Source of the DNA: Achromobacter deleyi
GTDB lineage: Bacteria > Pseudomonadota > Gammaproteobacteria > Burkholderiales > Burkholderiaceae_B
Direction of reading: 5' to 3'
Assembly (NCBI RefSeq): GCF_016127315.1
Contig: NZ_CP065997.1
Span: 6,882,001 to 6,946,000, forward strand
Length of the DNA stretch: 64,000 bases
A program made the translations under genes and the position numbers. The notes beneath the pieces are model-generated. The model was not told where the DNA came from and did not search any database. It worked only from the letters and a program-made list of their open reading frames with translations. Numbering within the stretch: position 1 is the first letter of the stretch; each line of letters starts with the position of its first letter. This document shows, piece by piece, positions 30,481-41,442 of the stretch.

Positions 30481-32127
30481 ATGTCTGAACGCGAGTCGAT
30501 GGAATATGACGTGGTCGTGGTTGGCGGGGGTCCCGCCGGCTTGGCCACCGCTATCCGTCTGAAGCAACTGGCCGCTGAGAAGAACCAGGAAATCGGCGTC
30601 TGCGTCCTGGAAAAAGGCGCGGAGCTGGGCGCGCACATCCTGTCCGGCGCCGTCATGGACCCGCTGGCCCTGACCGAGCTGATCCCCGACTGGAAGGAAA
30701 AAGGCGCACCGCTGACCGTGCCCGTGACGCAGGACAAGTTCCTGTTCCTGTCCGAAAACGGCGCGCGCGCGACGCCGAACTGGCTGCTGCCGCCCTGTTT
30801 CCACAATGAAGGCAACTACATCGTCCGCCTGGGCGACGTCGTCAAATGGCTGGGCGAACAGGCCGAGGCGCTGGGCGTCGAGATCTTCCCGGGCTTTGCC
30901 GCGGTCGAAGTGCTGTACGACGAGAACGGCGCCGTGCGCGGCGTGGCCACCGGCGACATGGGCGTGGCCCGCGACGGCAGCCACACCGACCACTACCAGC
31001 CGGGCATGGAACTGCATGCGCGCTACACGGTGTTCGCCGAAGGCGCGCGCGGCCAGCTCGGCCGCCAGCTGATCGACCGCTACAAGCTCGACGACGGCCG
31101 CGATCCGCAGGCCTACGGCATCGGCATCAAGGAAATGTGGGAAGTCGATCCGGCCCAGTCCAAGCCTGGCCTGGTGATCCACACCGCCGGCTGGCCGCTG
31201 GATTCGGATACCTACGGCGGTTCGTTCCTCTACCACCTGGACAACAACCTGGTGGCCGTCGGCATGATCGTCGGCCTGGACTACGCCAATCCGTGGCTGT
31301 CGCCGTTCGACGAATTCCAGCGCTACAAGACCCACCCCGCCATCCGCGGCACCTTCGAAGGCGGCAAGCGCATTGCCTACGGCGCGCGCGCCATCACCGC
31401 CGGCGGCCTGCTGTCGCTGCCCAAGCTGACGTTCCCGGGCGGCGTGCTGGTCGGCTGTGAGGCCGGTTTCCTGAACGCCTCGCGCATCAAGGGCAGCCAC
31501 GCCGCCATCAAGTCCGGCAAGCTGGCCGCCGAGGCCGCGTTCGACGCGCTGGTGGCCGACCGCCGCCAGGACGAACTGGCCGCCTACCCGGAAGCCTTCA
31601 AGAATTCGTGGCTGCACGCCGAGCTGAACAAGGCGCGCAACTTCAAGCAGTGGTTCAAGAAGGGCCGCACCGTGGCCACGCTGATGACCGGCATCGAGCA
31701 ACTGGTATTCAAGGGCAAGATGCCCTGGACCCTGCGCCACAGCAAGCCCGACCACGCCTGCCTGCAGCCGGCCTCGCAGTGCGCCCGCATCGACTACCCC
31801 AAGCCCGATGGCAAGCTGACCTTCGACAAGCTCAGCTCGGTGTTCATCTCCAACACCAACCACGACGAAAACGAACCCATCCACCTGACGCTGAAGGATG
31901 CGTCGGTGCCGGTGAAGGTCAACCTCGCCAAGTACGGCGGCCCGGAATCGCGCTACTGTCCGGCCGGCGTCTACGAGTTCGTCAAGGACGACCACGGCGA
32001 GGACCGCCTGCAGATCAACGCGCAGAACTGCGTGCACTGCAAGACCTGCGACATCAAGGACCCGACCCAGAACATCGTCTGGGTGGCGCCGCAAGGCGGC
32101 GAGGGCCCGGTCTACAGCGGCATGTAG
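30481..32127 (+). CDS. etfD: Electron transfer flavoprotein-ubiquinone oxidoreductase
   Basis: A 548 aa inner-membrane-associated flavo-iron-sulfur enzyme passing electrons from ETF to ubiquinone during fatty-acid and amino-acid oxidation. VVVVGGGPAGLATAIRLK at the N-terminus binds FAD. The C-terminal cysteines in RYCPAGVYEF and NCVHCKTCDIKDP bind the 4Fe-4S cluster. Length and motif order match the human and bacterial enzyme. ATG 30481 begins MSERESMEYD. It is divergent from the thioesterase gene. Confidence 0.95.
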   Translation: MSERESMEYDVVVVGGGPAGLATAIRLKQLAAEKNQEIGVCVLEKGAELGAHILSGAVMDPLALTELIPDWKEKGAPLTVPVTQDKFLFLSENGARATPNWLLPPCFHNEGNYIVRLGDVVKWLGEQAEALGVEIFPGFAAVEVLYDENGAVRGVATGDMGVARDGSHTDHYQPGMELHARYTVFAEGARGQLGRQLIDRYKLDDGRDPQAYGIGIKEMWEVDPAQSKPGLVIHTAGWPLDSDTYGGSFLYHLDNNLVAVGMIVGLDYANPWLSPFDEFQRYKTHPAIRGTFEGGKRIAYGARAITAGGLLSLPKLTFPGGVLVGCEAGFLNASRIKGSHAAIKSGKLAAEAAFDALVADRRQDELAAYPEAFKNSWLHAELNKARNFKQWFKKGRTVATLMTGIEQLVFKGKMPWTLRHSKPDHACLQPASQCARIDYPKPDGKLTFDKLSSVFISNTNHDENEPIHLTLKDASVPVKVNLAKYGGPESRYCPAGVYEFVKDDHGEDRLQINAQNCVHCKTCDIKDPTQNIVWVAPQGGEGPVYSGM

Positions 32128-32141
32128 CAGGGTCGCGGGCG

Positions 32142-32990
32142 ATGGCTGAACGGGTGCTCTTCATCGGCTGCGGCGATCTCGGCCAACGCGCCGCGCGCCG
32201 CTTCCTGGCGCGCGGCGACGAGGTCCACGCGCTGCGCCGCCATCCGCCCGCGGGCGACGCCAGCGGCATCCGCTGGCTGCAAGGCGACATCTCCCGCCCC
32301 GACGGCCTGCCGGCCTTGCCGGCAGGCATCACCCGCGTCATCCACGTCGCCACCGCCGGCGCGCGCGATCCGGCCGCATACCGCGGCGTGTTCGTCGAAG
32401 GCCTGAAGCACGTGCTGGACGCGCTCGACACGTCGCGCGTGGAACGCATCGTGTTCGTGTCCTCCAGCGCGGTCTATGGCGAACACCATGGCGACTGGGT
32501 CACAGAAGACACCCCGCCCGCGCCGCAGGGCTTCAATGGCCGCATCCTGCTGGAAGCCGAAGCGCTGCTGGCCGCGCAGGCGCTGCCGCACACCACCCTG
32601 CGTTTCGCCGGCCTCTACGGCCCCGGCCGCCTGCAGCTGATCGAACGGCTGCGCGCCGGCGACGCGCGTGCGCCGAGCGAGCCGCCGCACTGGGCCAACC
32701 GCATCCACATCGACGACGCCGCCGCCGCCATCGCGCACGTGGCGCTGCTGCCCGCGGCGCAACCGGTCTACATCGGCTGCGACGACACGCCGCTGCCGCT
32801 GCATGAACTGTATGCGGATCTGGCGCGCATGATCGGCGCGCCGGCTCCGGCCGAAGGCCCCGCGCCCGCCGGCATCGGCAGCAAGAAGCTCAGCAACGCC
32901 CGGCTGCGCGCCAGCGGCCTGGCGCTGCGATGGCCCGACTCGCGCGCCGGCTACGCCGCGCTGCTGGCGGACGCGGCCTCGCCGGCATAG
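32142..32990 (+). CDS. NAD-dependent epimerase/dehydratase-family protein
   Basis: A 282 aa extended SDR protein. FIGCGDLGQRAARRFLARG near the start is the nucleotide-binding Rossmann loop. VFVSSSAVYGEHHGDW carries the Ser and Tyr of the active site, although the expected YxxxK lysine is not obvious in the FNGRILLEAE stretch that follows. The family (YeeZ/SDR-like) lacks an assigned substrate. ATG 32142 lies 14 bp after the ETF-QO stop. Confidence 0.75.
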   Translation: MAERVLFIGCGDLGQRAARRFLARGDEVHALRRHPPAGDASGIRWLQGDISRPDGLPALPAGITRVIHVATAGARDPAAYRGVFVEGLKHVLDALDTSRVERIVFVSSSAVYGEHHGDWVTEDTPPAPQGFNGRILLEAEALLAAQALPHTTLRFAGLYGPGRLQLIERLRAGDARAPSEPPHWANRIHIDDAAAAIAHVALLPAAQPVYIGCDDTPLPLHELYADLARMIGAPAPAEGPAPAGIGSKKLSNARLRASGLALRWPDSRAGYAALLADAASPA

Positions 32991-33062
32991 TTCGACCGAC
33001 ACCGAATCGGCGGCGGCGTGACGCGGCGATACTGGCTTGCCCAGACCCGCTCCCACGCCGCC

Positions 33063-34196
33063 ATGCCCATCCCTTCGCCGCTCGATCCGCTCCAGGCGGT
33101 GACGCACGCCAACCCCTATCCCTATTACGCCGCGCTGGCCAGGGACCACCCGCTGTACCACGACGCGCGGCTGGGCCTGTGGGTCGCCAGCGGGCCGCGG
33201 ACGATCCTGGCGCTCATGCGCCATCCCGCCGCGCGCGTGCGCCCTGTCGCCAAGCCGGTGCCACCAGGCATCGCGGCGGGCCCGGCGGGCCAGTTGTTCA
33301 GCCGCTTCCTGCGGATGAACGACGGGCCGCCGCAAGCCCTGCTCAAACCCTTGCTGAGCGAATTCCTCGCGCAACAGGCGCGGCAGGCGCGCGATCCCGC
33401 GTGGCCGCGACTGGATGCGGGGCAGGATTCAACGCGGACACCCGATCCCGCCGCCATCGACCGCTTCCTGTCTGCCGCGCCGGTACTGGCCCAGGCCTGT
33501 TTCATCGGCCTGCCCGATACCCTCGCGGCGGACTGTGCGCGCGATATCGGCGACTTCCTGGCGGCCCTGCCGCTCGCCGCGCCCGACGCCCGGATCGCGG
33601 CCGGGCACGCGGCCGCCGAACGGCTGGCCGCGCGCTTGCGCGCCCACCTGGACGATCCCGCCGCCGCCCCGGCACTGCGCGAATTGCGGCGCCGGGGAAT
33701 CGACGCCGGGCTGGAGTCCGCGCTGCTGGCCGCCAACCTGGCGGGGCTGCTGTTCCAATCCTGTGACGCCGGCGCCGGCCTGCTCGGCAACGCGCTGTTG
33801 CGGGCCGGCCGCCATGGCGCCGCGGCCGACCTGACGGTCGCGCAGGCCCTGGCGCTGGTCGACGCGACGCTGCGCGAAGATCCGCCCATCCACAACACCC
33901 GCCGCTTCCTGGCCGAGGCCATCGACCTCGATGGCCAGTGCCTCGAGGCCGGCGCCACGGTGCTGCTGGTGCTGGCCGCCGCGGCCATGGCGCAACCCGA
34001 CGCGCACTGGACCTTCGGCGCCCTGGGCCACGCCTGCCCCGGCCGCGACCTGGCGCGACGGCACGCGGCGGGCGCGCTGGTCCACCTGCTGCGGGCCGGC
34101 GTCGATGGCCGCGCCCTGGCGGCGCGCGCGCGCTACCGCCCGCTGCCCAATGCCCGGATTCCCCAATTTGATTTCACCGAGGAGCCCACCCCATGA
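33063..34196 (+). CDS. Cytochrome P450-like protein with degenerate motifs
   Basis: A 377 aa protein from ATG 33063 (GTG 33018 is an alternative). The heme-ligand segment FGALGHACPG (residues 318-327) carries the Cys at 325. The K-helix position reads DATLRED near 267-273, so the Glu of the usual ExxR is Ala, with Asp one residue earlier. The I-helix segment FQSCDAGAGLLGN lacks the usual AGxxT pattern. Early parts such as the HANPYPYYAALARDHPL stretch are typical of bacterial P450s. Activity is therefore uncertain, perhaps unusual oxygen use. It overlaps the ABM gene by 4 bp. Confidence 0.75.
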   Translation: MPIPSPLDPLQAVTHANPYPYYAALARDHPLYHDARLGLWVASGPRTILALMRHPAARVRPVAKPVPPGIAAGPAGQLFSRFLRMNDGPPQALLKPLLSEFLAQQARQARDPAWPRLDAGQDSTRTPDPAAIDRFLSAAPVLAQACFIGLPDTLAADCARDIGDFLAALPLAAPDARIAAGHAAAERLAARLRAHLDDPAAAPALRELRRRGIDAGLESALLAANLAGLLFQSCDAGAGLLGNALLRAGRHGAAADLTVAQALALVDATLREDPPIHNTRRFLAEAIDLDGQCLEAGATVLLVLAAAAMAQPDAHWTFGALGHACPGRDLARRHAAGALVHLLRAGVDGRALAARARYRPLPNARIPQFDFTEEPTP

Positions 34197-34537
34197 TCGC
34201 CGTGATATTCGAAGTCGAACCCACCGACGGCAACCCCGCGCCCTATCTGCACATCGCCGCGGGCCTGATCGACGAACTGAAGGCCATCGACGGCTTCATC
34301 TCCGTCGAACGCTTCCAGAGCCTGAGCACGCCGGACAAGCTGCTGTCGCTGTCATTCTGGCGCGACGAGGACGCGGTCCGGCGCTGGCGCACGCTGGACT
34401 CGCACCGCCGCGCGCAGGAGGCGGGTCGCGGCGGCGTGTTCGCCAACTACCGCCTGCGCGTCGCCCAGGTGCTGCGCGACTACGGCATGCAGGAGCGCGA
34501 GCAGGCGCCGGGCGACAGCCGCGCGCGCCACGGCTGA
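34193..34537 (+). CDS. Antibiotic biosynthesis monooxygenase (ABM) domain protein
   Basis: A 114 aa ferredoxin-like-fold protein. IAVIFEVEPTDGN and FISVERFQSLSTPDKLLSLS match the ABM/DUF family, with the conserved WRDEDAVRRWR pattern in the middle. Members range from cofactor-free monooxygenases to haem-related and signalling proteins. Its ATG overlaps the P450 stop by ATGA, which implies coupled translation and a joint role. A GntR-type regulator follows after 139 bp. Confidence 0.85.
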   Translation: MIAVIFEVEPTDGNPAPYLHIAAGLIDELKAIDGFISVERFQSLSTPDKLLSLSFWRDEDAVRRWRTLDSHRRAQEAGRGGVFANYRLRVAQVLRDYGMQEREQAPGDSRARHG

Positions 34538-34608
34538 GCGGGCGTCGATGCCTCCCTGGGCCCGGCCTTGCGGCGCCCCCGGGGCAGGCGCGCCGCGTTA
34601 CCGCGTTA

Positions 34609-34637
34609 CAGTTGGGCCGATTACGGCGGCCCAACTG
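34609..34637. promoter_or_regulatory. Operator-like inverted repeat upstream of the GntR gene
   Basis: CAGTTGGGCCG (34609-34619) and CGGCCCAACTG (34627-34637) form a perfect 11 bp inverted repeat with a 7 bp spacer, 40 bp before the regulator start. GTTAC repeats lie on both sides. It is a strong autoregulatory operator candidate. Confidence 0.65.
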
Positions 34638-34676
34638 TCCGTTACCATTGCTCCACCGCCGCTCCCGCGCCCATTC

Positions 34677-35558
34677 ATGCCCACCGCCGCTCACGCCCGC
34701 CCCACCCCGCTGCAAGTCGATCTGGCGCGCCTGATTGCGCAGGACATCGTGGCCCGGCGCTATGCGCCCGGCGCCCACCTGTCCGAGGAAGCGCTGGCCG
34801 CGGGCTACGAGGTGTCGCGTACGCCGGTGCGAGGCGCCCTGCGGCTGCTGGCGACGCAAGGCCTGATCACGCATCGGCCCAACAGCGGCTACACCGTGGC
34901 CGAGAACGCCGCGCTGGCCACGCCCGCCATCGCCGGCGCCGGGCCGACCCAGAACGAACTCTATCGGCGCCTGATCGACGACCGCGCCACGCGCGCGCTG
35001 CCCGACCAGTTCACCGAACGCGAACTGCTGCAACGCTATCCCGCGCCGCGCAGCGTGCTGGCCAAGACCCTGCTGCAACTGTCGGCCGACGGCCTGATCG
35101 AAAAGCGCAAGGGCCACGGCTGGCAGTTCGCGCCGTCGCTGGAGAACCGCGAGGCGCTCAACGAGAGCTACCGGTTCCGCATGACGATCGAGTGCGCCGG
35201 CCTGCTGGAGCCCTCCTTCAAGCTCGACCGCGACGCCCTGGCGCGCATGCGGGCCGCGCATGAAACGCTGATCCAGCGCGACGACGCCGACATCTCCGCC
35301 ACCGAGTTCTTCAGCCTGAACGCCTCGTTCCATGAAATGCTGGCGCGCTTCTCGGGCAACCGCTACATCCTGCAGGCGGTGCAGCAGCAGAACCAGTTGC
35401 GCCGCCTGGAGGAACACGCCGCGTTCTACCGCGACGCGCGCTTCGTCAATTCCAGCAACGAGCACCTGCGGATCATCGAGGCCCTTGAAGCCGGCGACCA
35501 GGAATGGGCCTCGCAGCTCATGCGCCGCCACCTGAAGACCTCGCAGCAGCAATCCTGA
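34677..35558 (+). CDS. GntR/FCD transcriptional regulator with two winged-helix domains
   Basis: A 293 aa regulator. The first winged helix is at residues 10-78 (LSEEALAAGYEVSRTPVRGALRLL). A second winged-helix-like domain lies at about 90-152 (ERELLQRYPAPRSVLAKTLLQL then a hairpin). An FCD ligand domain follows, with NASFHEMLARFSGNRYI and the NEHLRIIEALEAGD helix. Most FadR-subfamily proteins have one such domain. ATG 34677 starts MPTAAHARPT; a longer frame upstream is not supported. An inverted repeat at 34609-34637 precedes it, and a second lies between it and the aminotransferase. Confidence 0.82.
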   Translation: MPTAAHARPTPLQVDLARLIAQDIVARRYAPGAHLSEEALAAGYEVSRTPVRGALRLLATQGLITHRPNSGYTVAENAALATPAIAGAGPTQNELYRRLIDDRATRALPDQFTERELLQRYPAPRSVLAKTLLQLSADGLIEKRKGHGWQFAPSLENREALNESYRFRMTIECAGLLEPSFKLDRDALARMRAAHETLIQRDDADISATEFFSLNASFHEMLARFSGNRYILQAVQQQNQLRRLEEHAAFYRDARFVNSSNEHLRIIEALEAGDQEWASQLMRRHLKTSQQQS

Positions 35559-35663
35559 TCCACGCCGCCGCCACGCGGCGACTTTCCCTGCCTTTGCCTC
35601 GCCATGCCCGTTGATTGGGGTCGCTTTCACGCGCCCATCGGTCTGGGCGGGTTTCGCCTCAAA

Positions 35664-35689
35664 TTGTATTTTTCTTTTTATTAATACAA
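35664..35689. promoter_or_regulatory. Operator-like inverted repeat upstream of the aminotransferase gene
   Basis: TTGTATT (35664-35670) and AATACAA (35683-35689) form a 7 bp inverted repeat with a 12 bp T-rich spacer, in an AT-rich patch 37 bp before the aminotransferase start. It is a likely binding site for the adjacent GntR regulator. Confidence 0.6.
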
Positions 35690-35725
35690 AATAGGCAAAC
35701 CCCAAATCCTCCCGACAGGACGCCC

Positions 35726-37054
35726 ATGACTTCGCCCGCCCCCGCCACGCCGATCAACGCCGATGCCTTCTGGATGCCGTTCACCGCCAACCGGCGCTAC
35801 AAGCGCGACCCGGTGCTGTTCAGCGCGGCCGAGGGCATGCACTACATCCGCCCGGACGGCCGCCGCGTGCTGGACGGCATCGCGGGCCTGTGGTGCGTCA
35901 ACGCCGGCCATCGCCGGCCCGAAATCGTCGAGGCCATCGCGCACACCGCCTACGAGCTGGACTACGCGCCATCGTTCCAGATGAGCCATCCACTGGCGTT
36001 CGAGCTGGCCGAAAAACTGTGCGAGGAGGCGCCCGCCGGGTTTTCCAATGTGTTTTTTTCCAACTCCGGATCCGAGGCCGTCGATACCGCCCTCAAGATC
36101 GCGCTGGGCTATCACCGCGCGCGCGGCGAAGGCCAGCGCGTGCGCCTGATCGGGCGCGAGCGGTCGTATCACGGCGTGGGGTTCGGCGGCTTGTCGGTCT
36201 CGGGCATCGGCGGCCATCGCAAGCCGTTCGGCAACCTGCTGCCCTACGTCGACCACCTGCCGCATACCTATGACCGCGAGCGCATGGCCTACACCCGCGG
36301 CCAACCCGACTGGGGCGCGCACCTGGCCGACGCGCTCGAACGCATCGTCGCGCTGCACGACGCCTCCACCATCGCCGCCGTCATCGTCGAACCGGTGGCC
36401 GGCTCGACCGGTCTGCTGGTGCCGCCGCGCGGCTATCTGCAGAAGCTGCGGCAGATCTGCGACACGCACGGCATCCTGCTGATCTTCGACGAGGTGATCT
36501 GCGCCTTCGGCCGCATCGACGGCGCCTTCGCTTCGACGCATTTCGGCGTCACGCCCGACCTCATCACCAGCGCCAAGGGGCTGACCAACGGCGCCATTCC
36601 GATGGGCGCGACGCTGGTGCGCCAGCATGTCTACGACGCCTTCATGCAAGGCCCGGACAGCGCCATCGAGCTGGCCCACGGCTACACCTACTCGGGCCAC
36701 CCGGTGGCCTGCGCGGCCGGGCTGGCGATGCTGGACATCTGCCGCCGCGACGGCCTGTTCCAGCGCAGCCGCGACCTGTGGCGCTATTGGGAAGACGCGG
36801 CCCACGGCCTGAAGGGCCTGCCGCACGTGGTGGACATCCGCAACATCGGCCTGCTGGCCGCGATCGAACTGGCGCCGCTCGCGGGCAAGCCGGGGCAGCG
36901 CGGCTATGCCGTGCACCAGGCCTGCCTGGAACGCGGCTGCCTGATCCGCTCGGCGGGCGACACCATGCTGCTGTCGCCCCCGCTCATCATCGAGCCCGCG
37001 CAGATCGACGAGCTGTTCTCCGTGCTGGCAGAGGCGCTGCGCGCCGCGGACTGA
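35726..37054 (+). CDS. Class III PLP aminotransferase (omega-amino acid:pyruvate type)
   Basis: A 442 aa enzyme. The PLP lysine is Lys284 in ITSAKGLTNG. NVFFSNSGSEAVDTALKIAL is the phosphate-binding region, and DEVICAFGR precedes the lysine. MPFTANRRYKR at the N-terminus is typical of omega-amino-acid--pyruvate (beta-alanine--pyruvate) transaminases. ATG 35726 is supported by AGGA a few bases upstream. It sits behind an AT-rich inverted repeat and a GntR regulator, suggesting regulated amine or beta-amino-acid use. Confidence 0.9.
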   Translation: MTSPAPATPINADAFWMPFTANRRYKRDPVLFSAAEGMHYIRPDGRRVLDGIAGLWCVNAGHRRPEIVEAIAHTAYELDYAPSFQMSHPLAFELAEKLCEEAPAGFSNVFFSNSGSEAVDTALKIALGYHRARGEGQRVRLIGRERSYHGVGFGGLSVSGIGGHRKPFGNLLPYVDHLPHTYDRERMAYTRGQPDWGAHLADALERIVALHDASTIAAVIVEPVAGSTGLLVPPRGYLQKLRQICDTHGILLIFDEVICAFGRIDGAFASTHFGVTPDLITSAKGLTNGAIPMGATLVRQHVYDAFMQGPDSAIELAHGYTYSGHPVACAAGLAMLDICRRDGLFQRSRDLWRYWEDAAHGLKGLPHVVDIRNIGLLAAIELAPLAGKPGQRGYAVHQACLERGCLIRSAGDTMLLSPPLIIEPAQIDELFSVLAEALRAAD

Positions 37055-37075
37055 CGCGGCGCGTCGGCCTCATGT

Positions 37076-37110
37076 CGGCATGGCCGGCCCCTTGCGGGCC
37101 GGCCATGCCG
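37076..37110. terminator. Strong hairpin between convergent genes
   Basis: The 15 bases at 37076-37090 pair perfectly with 37096-37110 around CTTGC. It separates the aminotransferase and threonine aldolase genes, which converge. There is no T-tract, so it is hairpin-only. Confidence 0.7.
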
Positions 37111-37117
37111 CAGCCGC

Positions 37118-38128
37118 TCACCCCAGGTGGCGAGCGACGGCCTCGACCACCCGGCGCACGTCGGCGCTCGACACGTCCAGGTGCGTCACCAGGCGCGTCG
37201 GACCACCGTAGACCGCGCGCATCAGGATGCCGTCGGCCGCCAGCGCGGCGGTCAGCGCATCGCAACGCGCCGGCTCGAATTCCACGAACACCATGTTGGT
37301 GTCCTGGCTCAGCACCCGCACCCCCGCGATGCCGCGCAGCCCGTCGGCCAGCAGGCGCGCGTTGGCGTGGTCTTCGGCCAGGCGCTCGACGTTGTGCTCC
37401 AGCGCATACAGGCAGGCCGCGGCCAGCACGCCCGACTGGCGCAGGCCGCCGCCCAGCACCTTGCGCCAGCGGCGCGCGCGGGCGATCAGCTCGGCGCTGC
37501 CCACCAGCACCGAACCGACCGGCGCGCCCAGGCCCTTGGAAAAGCAGATCGACACGGAATCGAACGGCTGGCACATCTCGGCCAGCGGCTTGCCGCTGGC
37601 GACGGCGGCGTTGAACACGCGCGCGCCGTCCAGGTGCGTGGCCAGGCCATGGCCGCGGGCCCAGTCGGTCGCGGCGCGCACATAGTCCGCCGGGATCAGC
37701 TTGCCGTGGAAGGTGTTCTCCAGCGCCAGCAGCCGAGTGCGGGCGAAGTGCGGATCGCCTTCGGGCTTGAGCGCGGCCGCCAGCTTTTCCAGCGGCAGCG
37801 AGCCATCCTCGGCGTGTTCGATGGGTTGGGGCTGGATGCTGGCCAGCACCGCCGCGCCGCCGCCCTCGTACTTGTAGGTGTGGGCCTGCTGGCCCACCAG
37901 GTACTCGTCACCACGCTCGCAATGGGCCATCAGGCCGGCCAGGTTGCTCTGCGTGCCCGACGGGAAGAACAGGCCCGCGGCCTTGCCCGCGCGCTCGGCG
38001 AGCACCTGCTGCAACTGGATGACGGTGGGGTCGTCGCCCATCACGTCATCGCCCAGCGGCGCGCTGACCATGGCCTGCAACATGGCCGGGGACGGCCGGG
38101 TGACGGTATCACTGCGCAAATCGATCAT
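37118..38128 (-). CDS. ltaE: Low-specificity L-threonine aldolase
   Basis: A 336 aa PLP enzyme splitting threonine to glycine and acetaldehyde. MIDLRSDTVTRPSPAML and GDDVMGDDPT at the start, HLDGARVFNAAVASGKPL in the middle and the PLP lysine in CFSKGLGAPVGS identify it. Length is normal. It is followed by a DMT exporter gene upstream on the same strand after 42 bp, whose operon position suggests joint expression. Confidence 0.92.
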   Translation of the reverse strand: MIDLRSDTVTRPSPAMLQAMVSAPLGDDVMGDDPTVIQLQQVLAERAGKAAGLFFPSGTQSNLAGLMAHCERGDEYLVGQQAHTYKYEGGGAAVLASIQPQPIEHAEDGSLPLEKLAAALKPEGDPHFARTRLLALENTFHGKLIPADYVRAATDWARGHGLATHLDGARVFNAAVASGKPLAEMCQPFDSVSICFSKGLGAPVGSVLVGSAELIARARRWRKVLGGGLRQSGVLAAACLYALEHNVERLAEDHANARLLADGLRGIAGVRVLSQDTNMVFVEFEPARCDALTAALAADGILMRAVYGGPTRLVTHLDVSSADVRRVVEAVARHLG

Positions 38129-38170
38129 GAAGCTTCCTTGAAGGAAAACGGAATCCGGTAAGCGGGCCGG

Positions 38171-39058
38171 TCAGCCCGCGCGCGCGGCGGGCGCCGCGCG
38201 GCTCACGACAAAAATACCGCCGAGGATCAGGGCCATGCCGCCCAGCTCGACCGGCGACGGACGTTCGGACAGCACCGCCCAGGCCATCAGCATCGCCACC
38301 ACCGGCACGCCCAGGCTGGACAGGCCCGCGATGGAGGCCGGCACGCGTCGCACCACCTGCAGCCACAGCAGCCAGCCGGCGGCGGTGGCGATCAGCACGA
38401 TATAGGTCATGCCGGTCCACAGCTGCCAGCCCCATTGCGGCGCGATCTGCGGCACCAGCAAGGCCACCGGCGTCATCACCAGCCCGCCGAACAGCATCTG
38501 CCAGGCGGTGAACGTCATCACGTCGGGCGCATGGCGCTCGAACATGCGCTTGGACAGTACCGTGCCCACGCCCCAGCACAGGCCGCTGCCCAGCCCCAGC
38601 AGCACCGGCCGCATTTCGCCCACGCCATGCCAGGGCTCGATGAACAGCACAAGGCCGATCGCGGCCAGGCCGATGCCGATGCCATGACGGGCCGTCGGCC
38701 GCTCGCCCAGCAGGCCCCAGGCGAACAGCACCACCCAGAACGGCATGGTGTAGGCCATCAATGACACCTTGCCGACGCCGCCCGACACCAGCGCCGTCTG
38801 CACGAAGCCCTGAAAACCCGCGGTCTGGGTCAGGCCGATCAGCAGGGTCAGCTTCCAGGACGGCAGGGCCAGCGGCCGCCGGGTCGCGGCCGCCAGCGCG
38901 AACAGCACCAGCGCGCCGGTCACGTAGCGCAGCGCCACGAAATCGAAGGGGCCGATGTAGGGCACGATCAGCTTCATCGCGATCCAGCTGCCCGCCCACA
39001 CGAGGATGGTGCTGAACATCAGGGCAAGCCCTGCGCGATCGAAACTGCTGCGGCTCAC
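38171..39058 (-). CDS. EamA/DMT superfamily transporter
   Basis: A 295 aa ten-helix inner-membrane transporter of the drug/metabolite family. Both EamA halves are visible, with FVALRYVTGALVLFALAAA ending the first part and GTVLSKRMFERHAPDV starting the second. GTG 39058 is preceded by GGAGA at 7 bp and fits the family start; an ATG at 39127 falls inside the downstream terminator and is rejected. A role in exporting amino acids or threonine-related metabolites is only suggested by ltaE next door. Confidence 0.82.
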   Translation of the reverse strand: MSRSSFDRAGLALMFSTILVWAGSWIAMKLIVPYIGPFDFVALRYVTGALVLFALAAATRRPLALPSWKLTLLIGLTQTAGFQGFVQTALVSGGVGKVSLMAYTMPFWVVLFAWGLLGERPTARHGIGIGLAAIGLVLFIEPWHGVGEMRPVLLGLGSGLCWGVGTVLSKRMFERHAPDVMTFTAWQMLFGGLVMTPVALLVPQIAPQWGWQLWTGMTYIVLIATAAGWLLWLQVVRRVPASIAGLSSLGVPVVAMLMAWAVLSERPSPVELGGMALILGGIFVVSRAAPAARAG

Positions 39059-39082
39059 GGCGGCGTCTCCAGTGGAAGCGGG

Positions 39083-39128
39083 AAAGAAAAAACGACGATG
39101 CCCATGCCGGCAAACCGGCATGGGCATC
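39083..39128 (-). terminator. Intrinsic terminator of acs
   Basis: On the minus strand the 14 bp perfect stem (39128-39115 with 39110-39097, loop TTTG) runs into a T-rich tract down to about 39083. A second hairpin, GCCGTCCG/CGGACGGC (39065 to 39085 offset: 39165-39185), precedes it after the acs stop. It protects the downstream EamA gene from read-through. Confidence 0.85.
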
Positions 39129-39195
39129 TCGCATTATGCTCCCGTCGGGCCGGGAACCGTCCACGCCGTCCGCATGACGGACGGCGCGCGCCGCA

Positions 39196-41175
<1,980 letters not shown>

Positions 41176-41273
41176 GATCTTGTCTCCAATCTGTGATTCT
41201 GTTGTTGATGCCGTTTTTATCTAACTGCCCACTCGCAACCGTATCTCCACGCTCTTACGGGCACCTTACGCAA

Positions 41274-41296
41274 AATACGGGCCATAAGCCCGTATT
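41274..41296. terminator. Hairpin downstream of the MFS gene, in the acs leader region
   Basis: AATACGGGC (41274-41282) pairs with GCCCGTATT (41288-41296). On the minus strand it is followed by only a short T-run, so it may be a weak terminator for the prpE-glcG-MFS operon or a structure in the acs leader. Confidence 0.5.
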
Positions 41297-41442
41297 CCGC
41301 AAGAACGTGCGCCAATCGTGGCGGCAACGGCATCGACAACTGACAGCGCAATACGCAACCCGCCGGCCTTCGCCTGCCCGCAGGCGGCGTGGCGATGGTC
41401 GGGACTTCATAAGAATATCAGTTGCCGCGGCCGCACGCGCCC

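Noticed and set aside
29922..30815. Longer thioesterase frame extending to 30815
   Set aside because: The extension is antisense to the ETF-QO gene and its promoter and contains no hotdog-fold sequence; GTG 30368 with AGGAG fits.
39059..39127. ATG start of the DMT transporter at 39127
   Set aside because: It would make the acs terminator part of the coding region; GTG 39058 has a proper GGAGA site.
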